Of a stretch of DNA of 64,000 nucleotides, positions 1-8,439 are shown one piece after another. The stretch covers positions 39,656 through 103,655 of the forward strand of contig DF239260.1 of NCBI GenBank assembly GCA_000507305.1. The letters run 5' to 3'. The translations under genes and the position numbers were made by a program. Below the pieces are notes generated by a model. That model saw nothing but the letters and a program-made list of their open reading frames with translations. It was not told the origin of the DNA and did not search any database. The DNA comes from Breviolum minutum Mf 1.05b.01 (lineage: Eukaryota > Sar > Dinophyceae > Suessiales > Symbiodiniaceae). Numbering within the stretch: the stretch's first letter is position 1; each line of letters starts with the position of its first letter.

Positions 1-135
1 TACAAACAAATAAAGAAAAGAACTTCAACCCCCCCCTTACCAAAAAACATACACACACATATATATATATATATATATACTTTAAAAAAAAAACACCTTA
101 ACAAAAACACCAAGAGTTTTTTTTAAAATATAACC
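1..135. other. A-rich and AT-repeat left edge
   Basis: A/T-rich sequence with a TA dinucleotide run near 59-79 and several A homopolymers. It lies just past the stop codon of a minus-strand terminal exon, so it could be 3' untranslated or intergenic DNA. No gene is visible. Confidence 0.5.
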
Positions 136-327
136 TCACGATAGTCCTTCCGGGATCGCGGCGATCCCTAACAAAACCCAGCTTCGACAGTGCTCCTCTT
201 GCCGTTGCAAGTCGCCCAGCATCACAGCGGGATCCCCAGTCAGATCGTTGAAATCACCCAGAGCTTGGAGCTTTTCCCAAGGTAAGGAAACCTGGGGCCC
301 CGGGTTTGGATCCCTTGGTCCCTTGAT
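136..327 (-). CDS. Terminal exon of an unrecognised minus-strand gene
   Basis: Sixty-three codons plus TGA, starting directly after a textbook acceptor (eleven or more T then CAG) at 328-340 in the sense direction. Third codon positions are mostly C or G. The protein end is acidic to neutral and finishes LLGIAAIPEGLS. No domain is recognised. The intron before it contains the G-family hairpin at 341-436, whose inner end touches the polypyrimidine tract. It lies downstream of the Pus7 exons on the same strand but does not resemble the Pus7 C terminus, so I treat it as a separate gene. Upstream exon candidates near 485-545 and 737-815 are weaker and are not annotated. Confidence 0.55.
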   Translation of the reverse strand: MKGPRDPNPGPQVSLPWEKLQALGDFNDLTGDPAVMLGDLQRQEEHCRSWVLLGIAAIPEGLS

Positions 328-340
328 CTGAAAAAAAAAA

Positions 341-436
341 CAGATGCTCAATGTATGTATGGTATATTTTCCTACATGAAAACCCCCAAAACTACCCCTT
401 TTTGTAGGTAAATAGGCCATATTAATTGAGCATCTG
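341..436. repeat. Family G hairpin, copy G2
   Basis: Outer arms CAGATGCTCAATG and CATTGAGCATCTG are inverted repeats. The inner arms carry the family core GGTATATTTTCCTACAT and its complement TGTAGGTAAATAGGCC. Located in the intron just before the acceptor of the 136-327 exon. Confidence 0.75.
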
Positions 437-593
437 GGAACAAAATGTTCTACTTGAAGATGACGAACTTGAAACAAAATGCCCATGTTCCACCTCGAAT
501 GTTTCTTTTTTTGTCTCCGGCGTTTTGAAGAAATGAATCCATGAACTTCAACTGGTTGATTTGGGGGAATTGAAGAGGTTCCCAAAAAGCAAC

Positions 594-702
594 ATATGGA
601 TGTTTCCGAAAATAGTAGTACCCCCAAATCATCCATTTTGATAGGGTTTTCCATTATAAACCATCCATTTTGGGGTACCCCTATTTTTGGAAACATCCAT
701 AT
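594..702. repeat. Inverted-repeat element, family L
   Basis: Arms ATATGGATGTTTCCGAAAATAG and CTATTTTTGGAAACATCCATAT face each other around an 80-bp centre. This is a MITE-like hairpin; only one clear copy was seen. Confidence 0.7.
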
Positions 703-1146
703 AGCAACATACACATACACGAAGATACCCTGCTTGCTATCGTGTGATCAAGTGGGGCCCGGAGCCCCCCCTGGCCTTCATATGACGTCCAATATCCTTC
801 AATACGAAGCTGGAGTTTACCAAATGTAGGATGCATAACAACACGCAACATACGCAACCATACACCCCTCTTGAATATGCGATCATTGCACCTCCTTTCG
901 ATTTCCACATCAGTGATTTTGTCTTTTGATTTCCAGCTACTGACACTTACTCCTTATAGTGGGGAATCCTCACTTTACTAACCTCAGCTTTGTCGACCTG
1001 GGAATTTTGTACAAAAAATGCCTAAAACCATGGGCGATTTCAAAGTTGGGACCCTTGAATCAAAAAGATTTCACTGTTTCATCATCATTTCTGGGAGGCA
1101 AAGCTAACATTGGCACACCTAAAAAAGAGGTTCTGCAAAACAAACC
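703..1146. other. Exon-poor stretch with weak minus-strand candidates
   Basis: Minus-strand frames near 737-815 (possible GTATCTTC donor) and 1060-1123 (acceptor CTCTTTTTTAG, ends DDETVKSF then stop) could be short exons, but neither has enough support to call. Confidence 0.3.
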
Positions 1147-1235
1147 CAAATGCTCAAATGTGTAGCATGGCTTACCCACATTTGGGTAGTCTTGGGGGTA
1201 AGTGTAGGTAAATATACCATCCATTGCGCATCTGG
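1147..1235. repeat. Family G hairpin, copy G1
   Basis: Ends CAAATGCTCAAATG and CATTGCGCATCTG pair imperfectly around the core GTAGGTAAATATACC. On the minus strand a good acceptor (GGGTTTGTTTTGCAG) follows the element by a few bases. Confidence 0.65.
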
Positions 1236-1501
1236 TAAAATGGTCCATCAGGATCCTAAGTATGACGATGAGGATGAGGATAATGACCACGACGGTCAAG
1301 TTCCATCTTTATCTTTTTATATAAATGCTTTTGCGGTCACTTGTTTTCACCAAAAAAACACTGTAAGATTCAAAAAGTACAATTATATATGTACTATCAA
1401 ACGGGTACGGGAATGACCATTTTATCGAGACATAAGTAGGCCATTTTGTTCAGATAAAATCATGGAGGATTAAAAAAATAAGCAACCCACAACTCCACGT
1501 C

Positions 1502-1643
1502 CTCTCTTTGCTCGGAACTTCCAAGTGACGTGCTGATACGTAATCGCCCTTCGATCTTTTAAGCCATGGAAGTGAATCTCTTCTCGGTCGATGCGAAGAA
1601 ACTTGGCCAACACGGACACAGCATCTGCAACATCGCGGTTCTC
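1502..1643 (-). CDS. PUS7: Pus7/TruD pseudouridine synthase, catalytic-domain exon
   Basis: The exon reads ENRDVADAVSVLAKFLRI, then GLKDRRAITYQHVTWKF. This matches the TruD/Pus7 family signature, in which a G-x-KD-R-A-x-T-x-Q segment follows a KENKD-like start and a helix. The family isomerises uridine to pseudouridine in tRNA and mRNA. The KD pair lies next to the active site; the catalytic aspartate is in the family motif here. I start it after TGTCAG at 1644-1649 in sense orientation; an upstream start at 1673 would add about ten codons that also align loosely. The end is uncertain: the likely boundary is AGAG followed by GACGTGG, a GA-type donor, with ordinary GT sites a little further on. 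The rest of the catalytic domain was not found in 136-1500. Confidence 0.75.
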
Positions 1644-1673
1644 CTGACACCATTTGAGCCACCAAAAAAAACC

Positions 1674-1800
1674 CTAGATACTTTCCATTATGCTGGTTAA
1701 GATACTTTCCATTATGCTGGTTGGTTAGTAGGGATCCTTATACAGTAATGGTTCATCATAATCCCTCTAAAACTAACTGCATGGGTAGTATAATCCCCTA
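1674..1800. repeat. Family I repeat with internal 23-bp duplication
   Basis: The unit with core ACTTTCCATTATGCTGGTT occurs twice in tandem (about 1676-1728). The same sequence with flanks (GGTTGGTT, CAGGGATC) recurs near 29829-29935. It sits in the intron directly before the Pus7 catalytic exon. Confidence 0.6.
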
Positions 1801-2103
1801 AGGACAACCCAACCAACCATGGTATTTTTCGTGGCTCATCTGGAGAATAAATCTCCAAGTTTTCTGGTAATTTTCACGATGACTTCCTTCGCGAAAATGG
1901 TTGGTCTCCGTGCAAAAAGGATTTACCTACTACCAGAAAGTGATAGTTAAACTCACGATAAAATTCACCTTGAAAAGCAGAAATGCCTACTTTTGCTTTC
2001 AAAATACCAAGGGACTTTGGAAACTACATGAAATGACATCCCTCTTTGGAAATCCTGCTCAGCGAACAATTTTTCGTCAGAGCTTCGGCGGCCTAATTTT
2101 TCC

Positions 2104-2208
2104 TCGCTGAAACTACCAGCAAAAGCCCCTTAAAATAGGCCATCCCCAAAGGAAAGTAATTAGTCTTCCAACCATCCATTTTCAGGTGATATGTTATTTT
2201 CAGGGAGG
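2104..2208. repeat. Family H MITE, copy H1
   Basis: Degenerate ends TCGCTGAAACTACCAG and ATGTTATTTTCAGGGAGG around the typical centre (CCCCAAAGGAAAG, CTTCCAACCATCC). Confidence 0.6.
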
Positions 2209-2393
2209 GTATCATTCTAGAATATTCTAGAACTCATTGAAATCATGGAGAGGAAAAAAAAGAATGCCTAGCAACAGCTAAATTCACAGCAAAAAATTGA
2301 TTGCAAATCTTTTCTTGTACATACACCAACCATAACCAAAAAACAACTTCCCATCTCCCATGGTTCAAACTCAACCCTCCCCCCAAAAAAATC

Positions 2394-2519
2394 CTTCGCC
2401 AGCACCAAACGCCCTACGGGGCCGCTATGCGACTTCAATGTTTTCAACTTTGATTTGAGCTTGGTGTCTTTCAATTCCACCACCTGGTTATCAATGTGGA
2501 TGATCAAATGGCTACCCTC
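2394..2519 (-). CDS. PUS7: Pus7 N-terminal-region exon
   Basis: Forty-two codons in phase 0 after the acceptor GACTCGTTCCCAG. Reads EGSHLIIHIDNQVVELKD, a lysine-rich stretch, then GPVGRLVLAK. Codon third positions are strongly C/G. It lies between the exon carrying the family's DFVVREV motif (3145-3180) and the catalytic exon (1502-1643), where Pus7 proteins have a variable charged linker. The end at 2394 would need a GA donor (AAG then GATTTTT); a GT donor in the following purine run would lengthen the exon. Placement in the gene is from order and phase, not from sequence identity. Confidence 0.55.
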
Positions 2520-2599
2520 CTGGGAACGAGTCCATATCCATACGGGTCAGTTGATTGCCCAATTGGTTGAATGACCCCCCGGCAAAAACAAGGGATATC

Positions 2600-2689
2600 C
2601 TCCCTAAAACTAGCAATTCGCTCTGCCTTCCCAAAAGGAAAGCAGTCTTCCAACCACCATCTTTCAGGGACTATGTTAGTTCTAGGGGG
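2600..2689. repeat. Family H MITE, copy H2
   Basis: TCCCTAAAACTAGCAATTCG at the left and CTATGTTAGTTCTAGGGGG at the right, with the family centre CCCAAAAGGAAAGCAGTC and CTTCCAACCACC. Confidence 0.65.
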
Positions 2690-3144
2690 TGCAAATGTTC
2701 AGCTTCACTCGAAAACTCGAATGACATAATAAAATGCTAAAAACACCATGAGATTTCCCCCAAAAACACAGATTTCCAAGAATAATTTGATAAAACATTG
2801 TGAGGGAAGGTTGCATGTTCTGTCTGTTTGGTGCATCCGTGGGGGGTACGCTCTACCCAGAGATTAACACCGGTCATTTCACGGGCAACAGCATACCTAC
2901 AATACGCACCCTCTGTAAGTGTACTAGACTACTGACTGAGAATCATGAATTAAAACAACGCGTATATAGTGATAGGTTTATAGTGTATACCCTCATAGGT
3001 CTTCAAATGCGTCGGAAAACAACAATAAACCATTAATCCCATCATTGCAGAAAGCCGGGGGAATGGCCCTCAGCGGGATTCCTCAGCGGGATTCCACCGA
3101 AAATATCGGTTTGTGACACTGGTGACACCACTAGTTTTCGGCAC
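2690..3144. other. Intronic or intergenic stretch in the Pus7 locus
   Basis: Contains a 13-bp tandem duplication (CCTCAGCGGGATT twice, about 3069-3094). A minus frame near 2820-2920 is open but lacks a convincing donor. Presumed intron of the Pus7 gene. Confidence 0.4.
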
Positions 3145-3180
3145 CTCCCCTTCTTGCGACACTTCTCGCACCACAAAGTC
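3145..3180 (-). CDS. PUS7: Pus7 exon with the DF-V-E motif
   Basis: Twelve codons reading DFVVREVSQEGE between an acceptor CTAG and a donor GAG/GTGCCG, phase 0 on both sides. This fits the conserved N-terminal Pus7/TruD motif (in the family, a DF-x-V-x-E-I segment followed by a polar G). An in-frame TAG directly before the exon fixes its start. The preceding short linker expected between GFKG and DF was not located with confidence. Confidence 0.7.
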
Positions 3181-3434
3181 CTAGAATCGATGGACTTGGA
3201 TGTACATGGCCATCACCGTCAGGGGCGCATTGATAACCCTCCCTAGATTCCTGTGTTCTTTATAAATTGTTCACCCGGCAACTGTGTTCTTTTGTCACCC
3301 CTGTTTCTGCAAATAGTATATATATACGCCACAAATCACAAATCTCCCTTTCCGTATCGAATCGCATCTATTCTCCAGAAAGAACCTGTGGAAAACCATG
3401 TGGTTTCCCTAACTTGTAAAATTTATTAACTTTT

Positions 3435-3532
3435 CTGGTTGGTGGTTTCAACCCATTTCAAAAATATTAGTCAAATTGGATCATGTCCCCAGGTAGGGGT
3501 GAAAATAAAAAATATTCCAAACCACCACCTAG
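3435..3532 (+). repeat. Family A element, copy A1
   Basis: Ends CTGGTTGGTGGTTTC and CAAACCACCACCTAG, flanked by TTTT on both sides (4-bp target duplication). Lies in the Pus7 intron between the 3558-3693 and 3145-3180 exons. Confidence 0.85.
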
Positions 3533-3557
3533 TTTTTCTCTATGAATCCACTAAAAC

Positions 3558-3693
3558 CCCTTGAACCCGCCAACAGTTTGAGGGATGACCACCAAACCCG
3601 CTGAAAAATCAAAACCTCCTATCTCAGCCCTTTGCAAAGGGAGCGGTTCTTTTTCATGCTGTTGAACGTGATGTCTGCCATGATTTATCTTGC
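3558..3693 (-). CDS. PUS7: Pus7 N-terminal exon
   Basis: Begins GC after acceptor GAGGTCAG and ends GG before donor GTTTTAG. The translation includes LPLQRAEIGGFDFSAGLVV, then IPQTVGGFKG. The family has a comparable segment (a G-I/L-x-x-F/V stretch, then a G-F-x-G turn) immediately before the DF-x-V-x-E motif, and the next exon supplies that motif. The start phase matches the 3759-3852 exon exactly (G plus GC gives glycine). An internal ATG in another frame was rejected as the start because this longer frame runs through the whole segment. Confidence 0.65.
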
Positions 3694-3758
3694 CTGACCT
3701 CTATTGGCACCAAAAAGACATGGTATACCTGGGTAAACTGTAAACTATCTTAATTCAC

Positions 3759-3852
3759 CACACAAATTATGGCCTTTTTCGGAGTTGGTTGCCCTTACAT
3801 TCACCACACTTAAAGTGCCGTCGGCCGCTTGGTCACTATAACTTGCTCGAAT
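3759..3852 (-). CDS. PUS7: Pus7 5' exon
   Basis: Thirty-one codons and one base. Reads IRASYSDQAADGTLSVVN, then VRATNSEKGHNLC, between acceptor ATTACTACCAG and donor G/GTGAATTAAG. An alternative donor GTAAGG at 3798 has a better match to consensus but would break phase with the next exon. The upstream neighbour is the 14-nt microexon, which ends in phase 0 as this exon needs. Confidence 0.55.
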
Positions 3853-3977
3853 CTGGTAGTAATTACTCATACCACTTACCATTCTAAAAAGGCCTAAAGC
3901 TGGTTACCAAATAATCCCCCACAAAAAAGATACAGCATCCAAAACTTAAGTCAGTCATATACAAATGATATACCTAC

Positions 3978-3991
3978 CTGCCAGGCAGTAC
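3978..3991 (-). CDS. PUS7: 14-nt microexon in the Pus7 gene
   Basis: The bases GTACTGCCTGGCAG lie between acceptor ATTTTTTGCCAAG and donor GTAGGTATATC. It converts the phase-1 end of the 4084-4176 exon to the phase-0 start of the 3759-3852 exon and adds G-T-A-W-Q. Without it the two larger exons cannot be joined in frame. The call rests on phase and splice-site quality only. Confidence 0.45.
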
Positions 3992-4083
3992 CTTGGCAAA
4001 AAATCATATCACACCAACCGGCGTGGTTCGTCCATACCCTAACCGTCCTTTTCCCATGGGCCGATCCAACTAACCAAATCAAC

Positions 4084-4176
4084 CCACTCCTCGTATCTCG
4101 CTTTCAAAGTTCCCTGGATCTGCACGGGAGGATCCAACACCTCGTTGATTGGTGTCGCTCACGATGGGGAGAAACC
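4084..4176 (-). CDS. PUS7: Pus7 gene 5' exon
   Basis: Ninety-three nt between acceptor AATGTTCCCCCCAG and donor GTGG/GTTGATTT. Reads FLPIVSDTNQRGVGSSRADP, then GNFESEIRGV. Third positions are C/G-rich. Phases fit both the preceding 4335-4368 exon (A plus GG gives arginine) and the microexon that follows. The sequence itself shows no domain; N-terminal extensions vary widely in Pus7 proteins. Confidence 0.55.
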
Positions 4177-4334
4177 CTGGGGGGAACATTACCACGGGCG
4201 GTTTTGTAAAGTATCCCAGGAGGGAGAATGAGAGAGAAAAACGAAAAAACATTGCCCCCCATATGTCCCTCAAAGCAAAAAACATAGTCAGCCGCCCTAT
4301 TATAAAAGGAGCTTCCGGTCTTTCAATGTCCTAC

Positions 4335-4368
4335 TTGGAATTGGAATTTCCATTGCTACCGTTACCAT
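4335..4368 (-). CDS. PUS7: Candidate first coding exon of the Pus7 gene
   Basis: ATG at 4366-4368, reading MVTVAMEIPIP, then donor A/GTAGGACATT in phase 1, which fits the next exon. An in-frame TGA lies five codons upstream, consistent with this ATG being the initiator. The exon is short, so chance is possible. No TATA box or spliced-leader acceptor consensus stands out upstream. Confidence 0.4.
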
Positions 4369-4393
4369 TTTAGACACCTTTCACTGCGGTGAA

Positions 4394-4705
4394 GTGGTCA
4401 TCTGCCGCGCATGGAAGAGAACAACTTATGGGAAAATGATCTTCCAAACCAAACCCTTCCCCGAACAATCCGTTGAAAATGCTGCCCAGCCGCCTGTCGC
4501 GCAGATCCTAGAGAGCAAATCCCATAATTTCTGCCGATCTGTCCAACCCCACGGCAAAATACAAACATCTGCACAACATGGCGCTGTTTGGGTGTGGAAT
4601 CGTGGAATAAAACGACAACCAAACGAAGCTTTGAAGCTGAGGTCCAAGATGCAGTTTGAGTTTAAGAATGGCCATGAAGACCGAGGTATTTTTGATACAC
4701 AATAA
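4394..4705. other. Coding-like region, strand unresolved
   Basis: The plus strand is open for 103 codons and ends at a good donor (CGAG/GTATTTTTG); the minus strand is also open in two frames, one with a good acceptor (GATTTGCTCTCTAG) before SARQAAGQHFQRIVRGR. Base composition supports an exon, but I cannot choose the strand. If plus, it would be divergent to the Pus7 gene. Confidence 0.35.
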
Positions 4706-5053
4706 AACAAAACTATAGAGATATAATTAGTGTGGTAAGTAGGAAATAAAGTGTGCAACATTATTTTTGTTTCATCTTATTGCTTTTTTTTGCCGCACCC
4801 TCAGCAACCAATCGATAATGAGCCAACAAATCAATGGAAGCGATTTTCAATGCATTTGCCTCTTGCAAGCTTTCCGAATCTGTATTTCTATGCCATCGTC
4901 AGCAAACATTTTCAGGTTTGGAGGCTCCAGCCATTCCCCCAAAAAAACGGAAAGGAAAGGACCCCGTTGGCCAAAAACGGCAGGTTCCTGAGGTTCCTTG
5001 CTATCTCCAACAGGGAAAAAGATGATGACCGCAAAGCATTTACAGTACCAGTG

Positions 5054-5194
5054 TCATGTGTCAAAAACACCAGGTTTTGATCCATCCGCAATCCCACCAA
5101 ATCTATGAACCCTAGCTCCGAGCTCCAAAAAGTTGCCATTTTTCCCATCCGAATTTCCGCCTGGCTGGACCCTCGCCAGGCGAAACTCTGCAAG
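5054..5194 (-). CDS. Terminal exon of an unrecognised gene
   Basis: Forty-six codons and TGA directly after an excellent acceptor (GCTTTGTTTTGCCTGCACAG). Reads LAEFRLARVQPGGNSDGKNG and ends GIADGSKPGVFDT. Third positions are C/G-rich. It lies about 700 nt upstream of the candidate Pus7 start on the same strand, which suggests head-to-tail genes. A second minus frame from 5100 to 4912 is also open and could represent an alternative or overlapping exon. Confidence 0.5.
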   Translation of the reverse strand, partial: LAEFRLARVQPGGNSDGKNGNFLELGARVHRFGGIADGSKPGVFDT

Positions 5195-5283
5195 CTGTGC
5201 AGGCAAAACAAAGCTCAAAGGCAAATATCTGGGAGAGGTAGGATTCGGATATATATATATATATACCCCCGCGAAAATCCAAC

Positions 5284-5406
5284 ATATCCATAGCCCATAG
5301 CATCCATGTATATTGATGTATACGGTATATTTACCTACATTTGGTTGATTTCTAGTTAAATGTAGGGAAACATATACCATGGATGCTATGGGATGCTATG
5401 GGATAT
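5284..5406. repeat. Family G hairpin, copy G3
   Basis: Outer arms CCATAGCATCCATG and CATGGATGCTATGG, inner core GGTATATTTACCTACAT and ATGTAGGGAAACATATACC. The right arm ends with GGGATGCTATGGGATGCTAT, a short tandem duplication. Confidence 0.8.
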
Positions 5407-5407
5407 A

Positions 5408-5482
5408 TAGCCCCTAACAAGGGACCATCTTCCAGTCATATCAATTTTCAGGGGATATTCGTTAGTTTTCGGAAAGGGGGGA
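5408..5482. repeat. Truncated family H element, H21
   Basis: Only the right half is clear: TTTTCAGGGGATATTCGTTAG then TTTTCGG. The left end is missing, apparently overlapped by hairpin G3. Confidence 0.4.
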
Positions 5483-6194
5483 GTTGATATATAGAGGTGT
5501 GGGAAGAAAGCTCAGAGGCATAGCCATGGGAATCCTAACTACCAGTACCGCTCAAAGCTTTCGACCGAAAGGTGAACGCTTTAAGGCCCCTTTAATAAGC
5601 GGAAATGGTGTGTGCATAAGCCATCCCCATTTCGTTGAAAAACCTTACTGTACTTCCCCGGTAGGGAGAACTTTGGAGGGCCAGGTCTCAAGTCGAATAT
5701 GACTTATGTAGTCATCCTGTAGAGTGAATAGGAAAAGCTTATATATATCTTCAAAGGATGGATCGGGTTGCTCTGTTTGTTCCAAGTGGTGACGTGGTAG
5801 CCACGACATTGAATGCTTGAAAAAGGATTTAGAAACAACAGCCCGGCAGGGAAGGCCGTTTTAAACACCGCATGTATGTCAGTACCAAACCTCGAAATAA
5901 TCAAATATATAATATATAGCTTGCTAGAAAAAATGAGTGACGGTTCCAGTCAAGGAAATGCATCATTGTTTGTACAAATTTTGTGATGTATAACGCTTAT
6001 TATAAGATTGCCAGATGGCACCTCCGTCCTTAATGACTGGCAGGTAGCCACATCCCCAGAGTCATTGGGACTACCATTACCAAGAGACGTTTCTTATTGT
6101 ACCTTGAGGCCTTTGAAAAAATATGAAAAACCATGTTAGTAACAACCCACTTCCAGTTCAAGAGCTCGCCAAAAAAATAAGGAAAACGGTAATT
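5483..6194. other. Mostly repeat-poor stretch with weak exon candidates
   Basis: A minus frame at about 5757-5890 (GTDIHAVFKTAFPAGLLFLN) is protein-like and follows an acceptor ATTATTTCGAG, but no GT donor is obvious. A plus frame at 5546-5610 is weaker. Nothing else is recognised. Confidence 0.3.
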
Positions 6195-6319
6195 ACCCTC
6201 CGGTAAACTAACATGGCAAATGGAAAAATAATGCAAAAACCCTTTATATATTTCAACAGGAAATATACATTTTGAAATGGATGGTCCCATTTTCCAGCAG
6301 TTACTATGTTGGTTTTACC
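6195..6319. repeat. Family H-like MITE, H10
   Basis: Left end ACCCTCCGGTAAACTAACATGG and right end ACTATGTTGGTTTTACCCAC. The interior (AATGGAAAAATA, CAACAGGAAATATACAT) matches copy H9 at 53326. Confidence 0.55.
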
Positions 6320-6447
6320 CACATCCCTCCCCAAAACCCCACCCGCAACCGCCACCTGCACTGCGCACGCATCAAGTTCTCGCACAAACGATGTTTGTGC
6401 GACAGCTCCACGGAGCGTGGAAAGTGATTGATGAAGCAATGGCCTCC

Positions 6448-6606
6448 GTTGATGGCAACCAGAAATCCACCAGTCAAAGCAGTTGAGGTTGGGAGAACCG
6501 ACCCATTTTTCCATGGGGTTTCCATAGATAACAGGTTGAGGTTGGTAGTTTATCCCAAGGTTTTATACATCCCAGGTGGTTGGCCGGATTTCTGAACCAT
6601 CAACAG
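6448..6606. repeat. Family B MITE, copy B4
   Basis: Left end GTTGATGGCAACCAGAAATCC and right end CCGGATTTCTGAACCATCAACAG, then TA. The interior holds GTTGAGGTTGG twice, about 58 bp apart, suggesting a partial internal duplication. Confidence 0.65.
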
Positions 6607-6733
6607 TATCATCAATCCAACAAATAACACATGCCACACTGCAAAATGGCACACCCCTATACAGCAATTCCCCCGGGGCAAGGAAAAAAAGACATGAAAG
6701 GAATCCTCGCGTTTATTTTGCATTTTGGTAAAG

Positions 6734-6897
6734 GTTTCTTTCGGGATGTGTACCAAAGGTCTGTTGAAACAACCTTAGAATCAACTCAGAAGAATGAGGT
6801 AGCAAGTGCCGTATTTCAGGGGCTTGGGGAAGTTATGGATGACTCAAGCATGATGTCATTCTATTTCATGAACATTGTTCTCAGAAAGATCAAATGA
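6734..6897 (+). CDS. Terminal exon, unrecognised plus-strand gene
   Basis: Follows acceptor ATTTTGGTAAAG and reads FFRDVYQRSVETTLESTQKN, then GLGEVMDDSSMM, ending NIVLRKIK and TGA. The opposite strand has stops in this stretch, so the plus frame is the better reading. A mixed charged/hydrophobic helix pattern, no known motif. Confidence 0.45.
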
Positions 6898-7177
6898 ATG
6901 AAACGAAATAATCACAATCTTGCCAGTGGTGTTGTGTTTTTTTTGGGTGGCCTGATGCCCGACAACAGGTGCGTGAAAACCAAGGTTGGGTAATTCTTAT
7001 AAGCAATAAACATCTGCATTTTTGAAAACTCACATGGACCTCCGCATTGATTGGTATTGTGGGCATATATATATATATGTTTGATAACATAATTAGACAA
7101 GAATTGTTGCTGATGTATGTTGACATGGCCTGCCGTTGCTTAGGATTTGTTCACTGTCTGAGCATCAATGTCTTAGG

Positions 7178-7243
7178 TCAGGGGGCCGCTGCTTTGGAAT
7201 CACTGCAAAGCATTAATACAACTCCGGGGAGAAATTCCTGGCC
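7178..7243 (-). CDS. Short terminal exon, unrecognised gene
   Basis: Twenty-one codons and TGA in phase 0 after acceptor CATTGCTCTTTCAG. Reads GQEFLPGVVLMLCSDSKAAA. It would converge on the plus-strand terminal exon ending at 6897. A candidate upstream exon lies at about 7480-7590, but that region is open on both strands with plausible acceptors each way. Confidence 0.45.
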   Translation of the reverse strand, partial: GQEFLPGVVLMLCSDSKAAAP

Positions 7244-7474
7244 CTGAAAGAGCAATGTATTTTGATGATGCCAAAACAGAAAAACCTTCAAAAACTGCAA
7301 GGAACGTCACAACTTTGAACAACTTACTTGAATTCTCTTTCAAGATTTGTCGCACTGCTTCCAATACAAAAATGTATTTTTCCGGAAAACATCAACGAAG
7401 AATTTGACCGAAAAAAATGATTTTCCACCCTGGTCATGCTTAGGTTTTCCCGGGGTAAAACTGGCCAACCCTTC

Positions 7475-7600
7475 ACAGGTCCCATCTGGACGTGCCTGCC
7501 GAGGTCCAAAGCTTGGCTTCGAAACAGTTGGCCCATACGATGCTGGCACCTTCGAGGCGGGAGAAGCCAGTTGTTGTTACACTCCCTAAACAATAGGATT
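7475..7600. other. Coding-like region, strand unresolved
   Basis: Plus: acceptor CCAACCCTTCACAG then a frame ending in SCCYTP and stop. Minus: acceptor ATTGTTTAG then GFSRLEGASIVWANCFEAK, ending in stop. Both have C/G-rich third positions. Confidence 0.35.
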
Positions 7601-7639
7601 CTTAAGGTATTCCTAATGTTCCCTAAGGTGCCCCAATCT

Positions 7640-7890
7640 TCCCCAATCTTTTTTTGGGTCCTCAATTCATGTCAAAATCCCCAAAAAGGTATCTTCAGCA
7701 CATCTTATCACACTGGTAATTAAGGCCATTTAGTTATATGTAAAGAAATATGTGAAATTATGATGGGTACACTCCCTAAAACTAACAGCAAAAGCCCTTG
7801 AACATAGGCCCAAATTGCCCCAAAAGGAAACGAACGTATTCCAACTACCATCCATTTTCAGGTGCGAACTGTTAGTCTCAGGGATGGTAG
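7640..7890. repeat. Duplicated segment, copy 1 (partner 16855-17100)
   Basis: Shares GGGTCCTCAATTCATG, ATCTTCAGCACATCTTATCA, and ATGTGAAATTATGATGGGTA with the partner in the same order, and both carry an H element at the same relative position. Confidence 0.8.
7771..7885 (+). repeat. Family H MITE, copy H3
   Basis: ACTCCCTAAAACTAACAGC at the left, GTGCGAACTGTTAGTCTCAGG at the right; centre CCCCAAAAGGAAACG and CCATCCATTTTCAG. Confidence 0.8.
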
Positions 7891-8329
7891 ATGGATTCTA
7901 TGTGAGGTTCTTGTGGTACTTCTGAGGTATACAAACATCAAGTAGATGCCATCAGTTTAGTGGTTCAAGCCTTTTGTGACTTGTACCCTGAACATGGTTC
8001 ACCTGCAAAATCCAGGTAATCTCTGATAGGAAATTACAGCTGCAAACAGTCTAATTTTCATTGCTATATTAAATTGTATCAGGGTAATTCTACTATGCAT
8101 GCGAAATGGTGAATCACAAATGGTGTCTGTAATGGTGAGTTCCATTTTTTTGATATGTTTGAATTGACGTTACATCACACAAACTCTGGCCAGTATCAAA
8201 CTAAGAGTAAAACCCATCTAGAAATCGAAAGTTGAAGATATTTCCCATGTATTATCCGGGATGCCAACAGTACTGTGCTTGAGCCACCCCATCTGAAAAC
8301 AAATCCACTGTTCAAATTGGATCCCCACA
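7891..8329. other. No gene seen
   Basis: A/T-rich stretch with no exon-like segment or repeat family I could define. Confidence 0.4.
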
Positions 8330-8331
8330 TA

Positions 8332-8432
8332 CTGTTGATGGACGAAATCCTGCACCACCTGGGATGGTTAAAACCCTATAAACAATGGGATAATCATCAT
8401 CCTTGGTGGTGCAGGATTTTGTCCATCAACAG
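8332..8432. repeat. Family B MITE, copy B1
   Basis: Ends CTGTTGATGGACGAAATCC and GGATTTTGTCCATCAACAG, flanked by TA on both sides. Long near-perfect inverted repeat (GCACCACC and GGTGGTGC inside). Confidence 0.9.
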
Positions 8433-8439
8433 TATCAAC

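Noticed and set aside
1436-1452. GTAGGCCATTTTGTTCAG, resembling a dinoflagellate spliced leader
   Set aside because: Only a partial match with internal differences, and not placed at the 5' end of a gene; chance is sufficient.
2268-2507. WD40-repeat reading of KTLKSHSGPVGRLVLA
   Set aside because: It resembles one WD strand only; position between two Pus7 motifs explains it better.
3618-3678. Minus-strand ATG reading MADITFNSMKKNRS as a first exon
   Set aside because: A longer frame through the same bases joins its neighbours in phase and continues into the GFKG motif.
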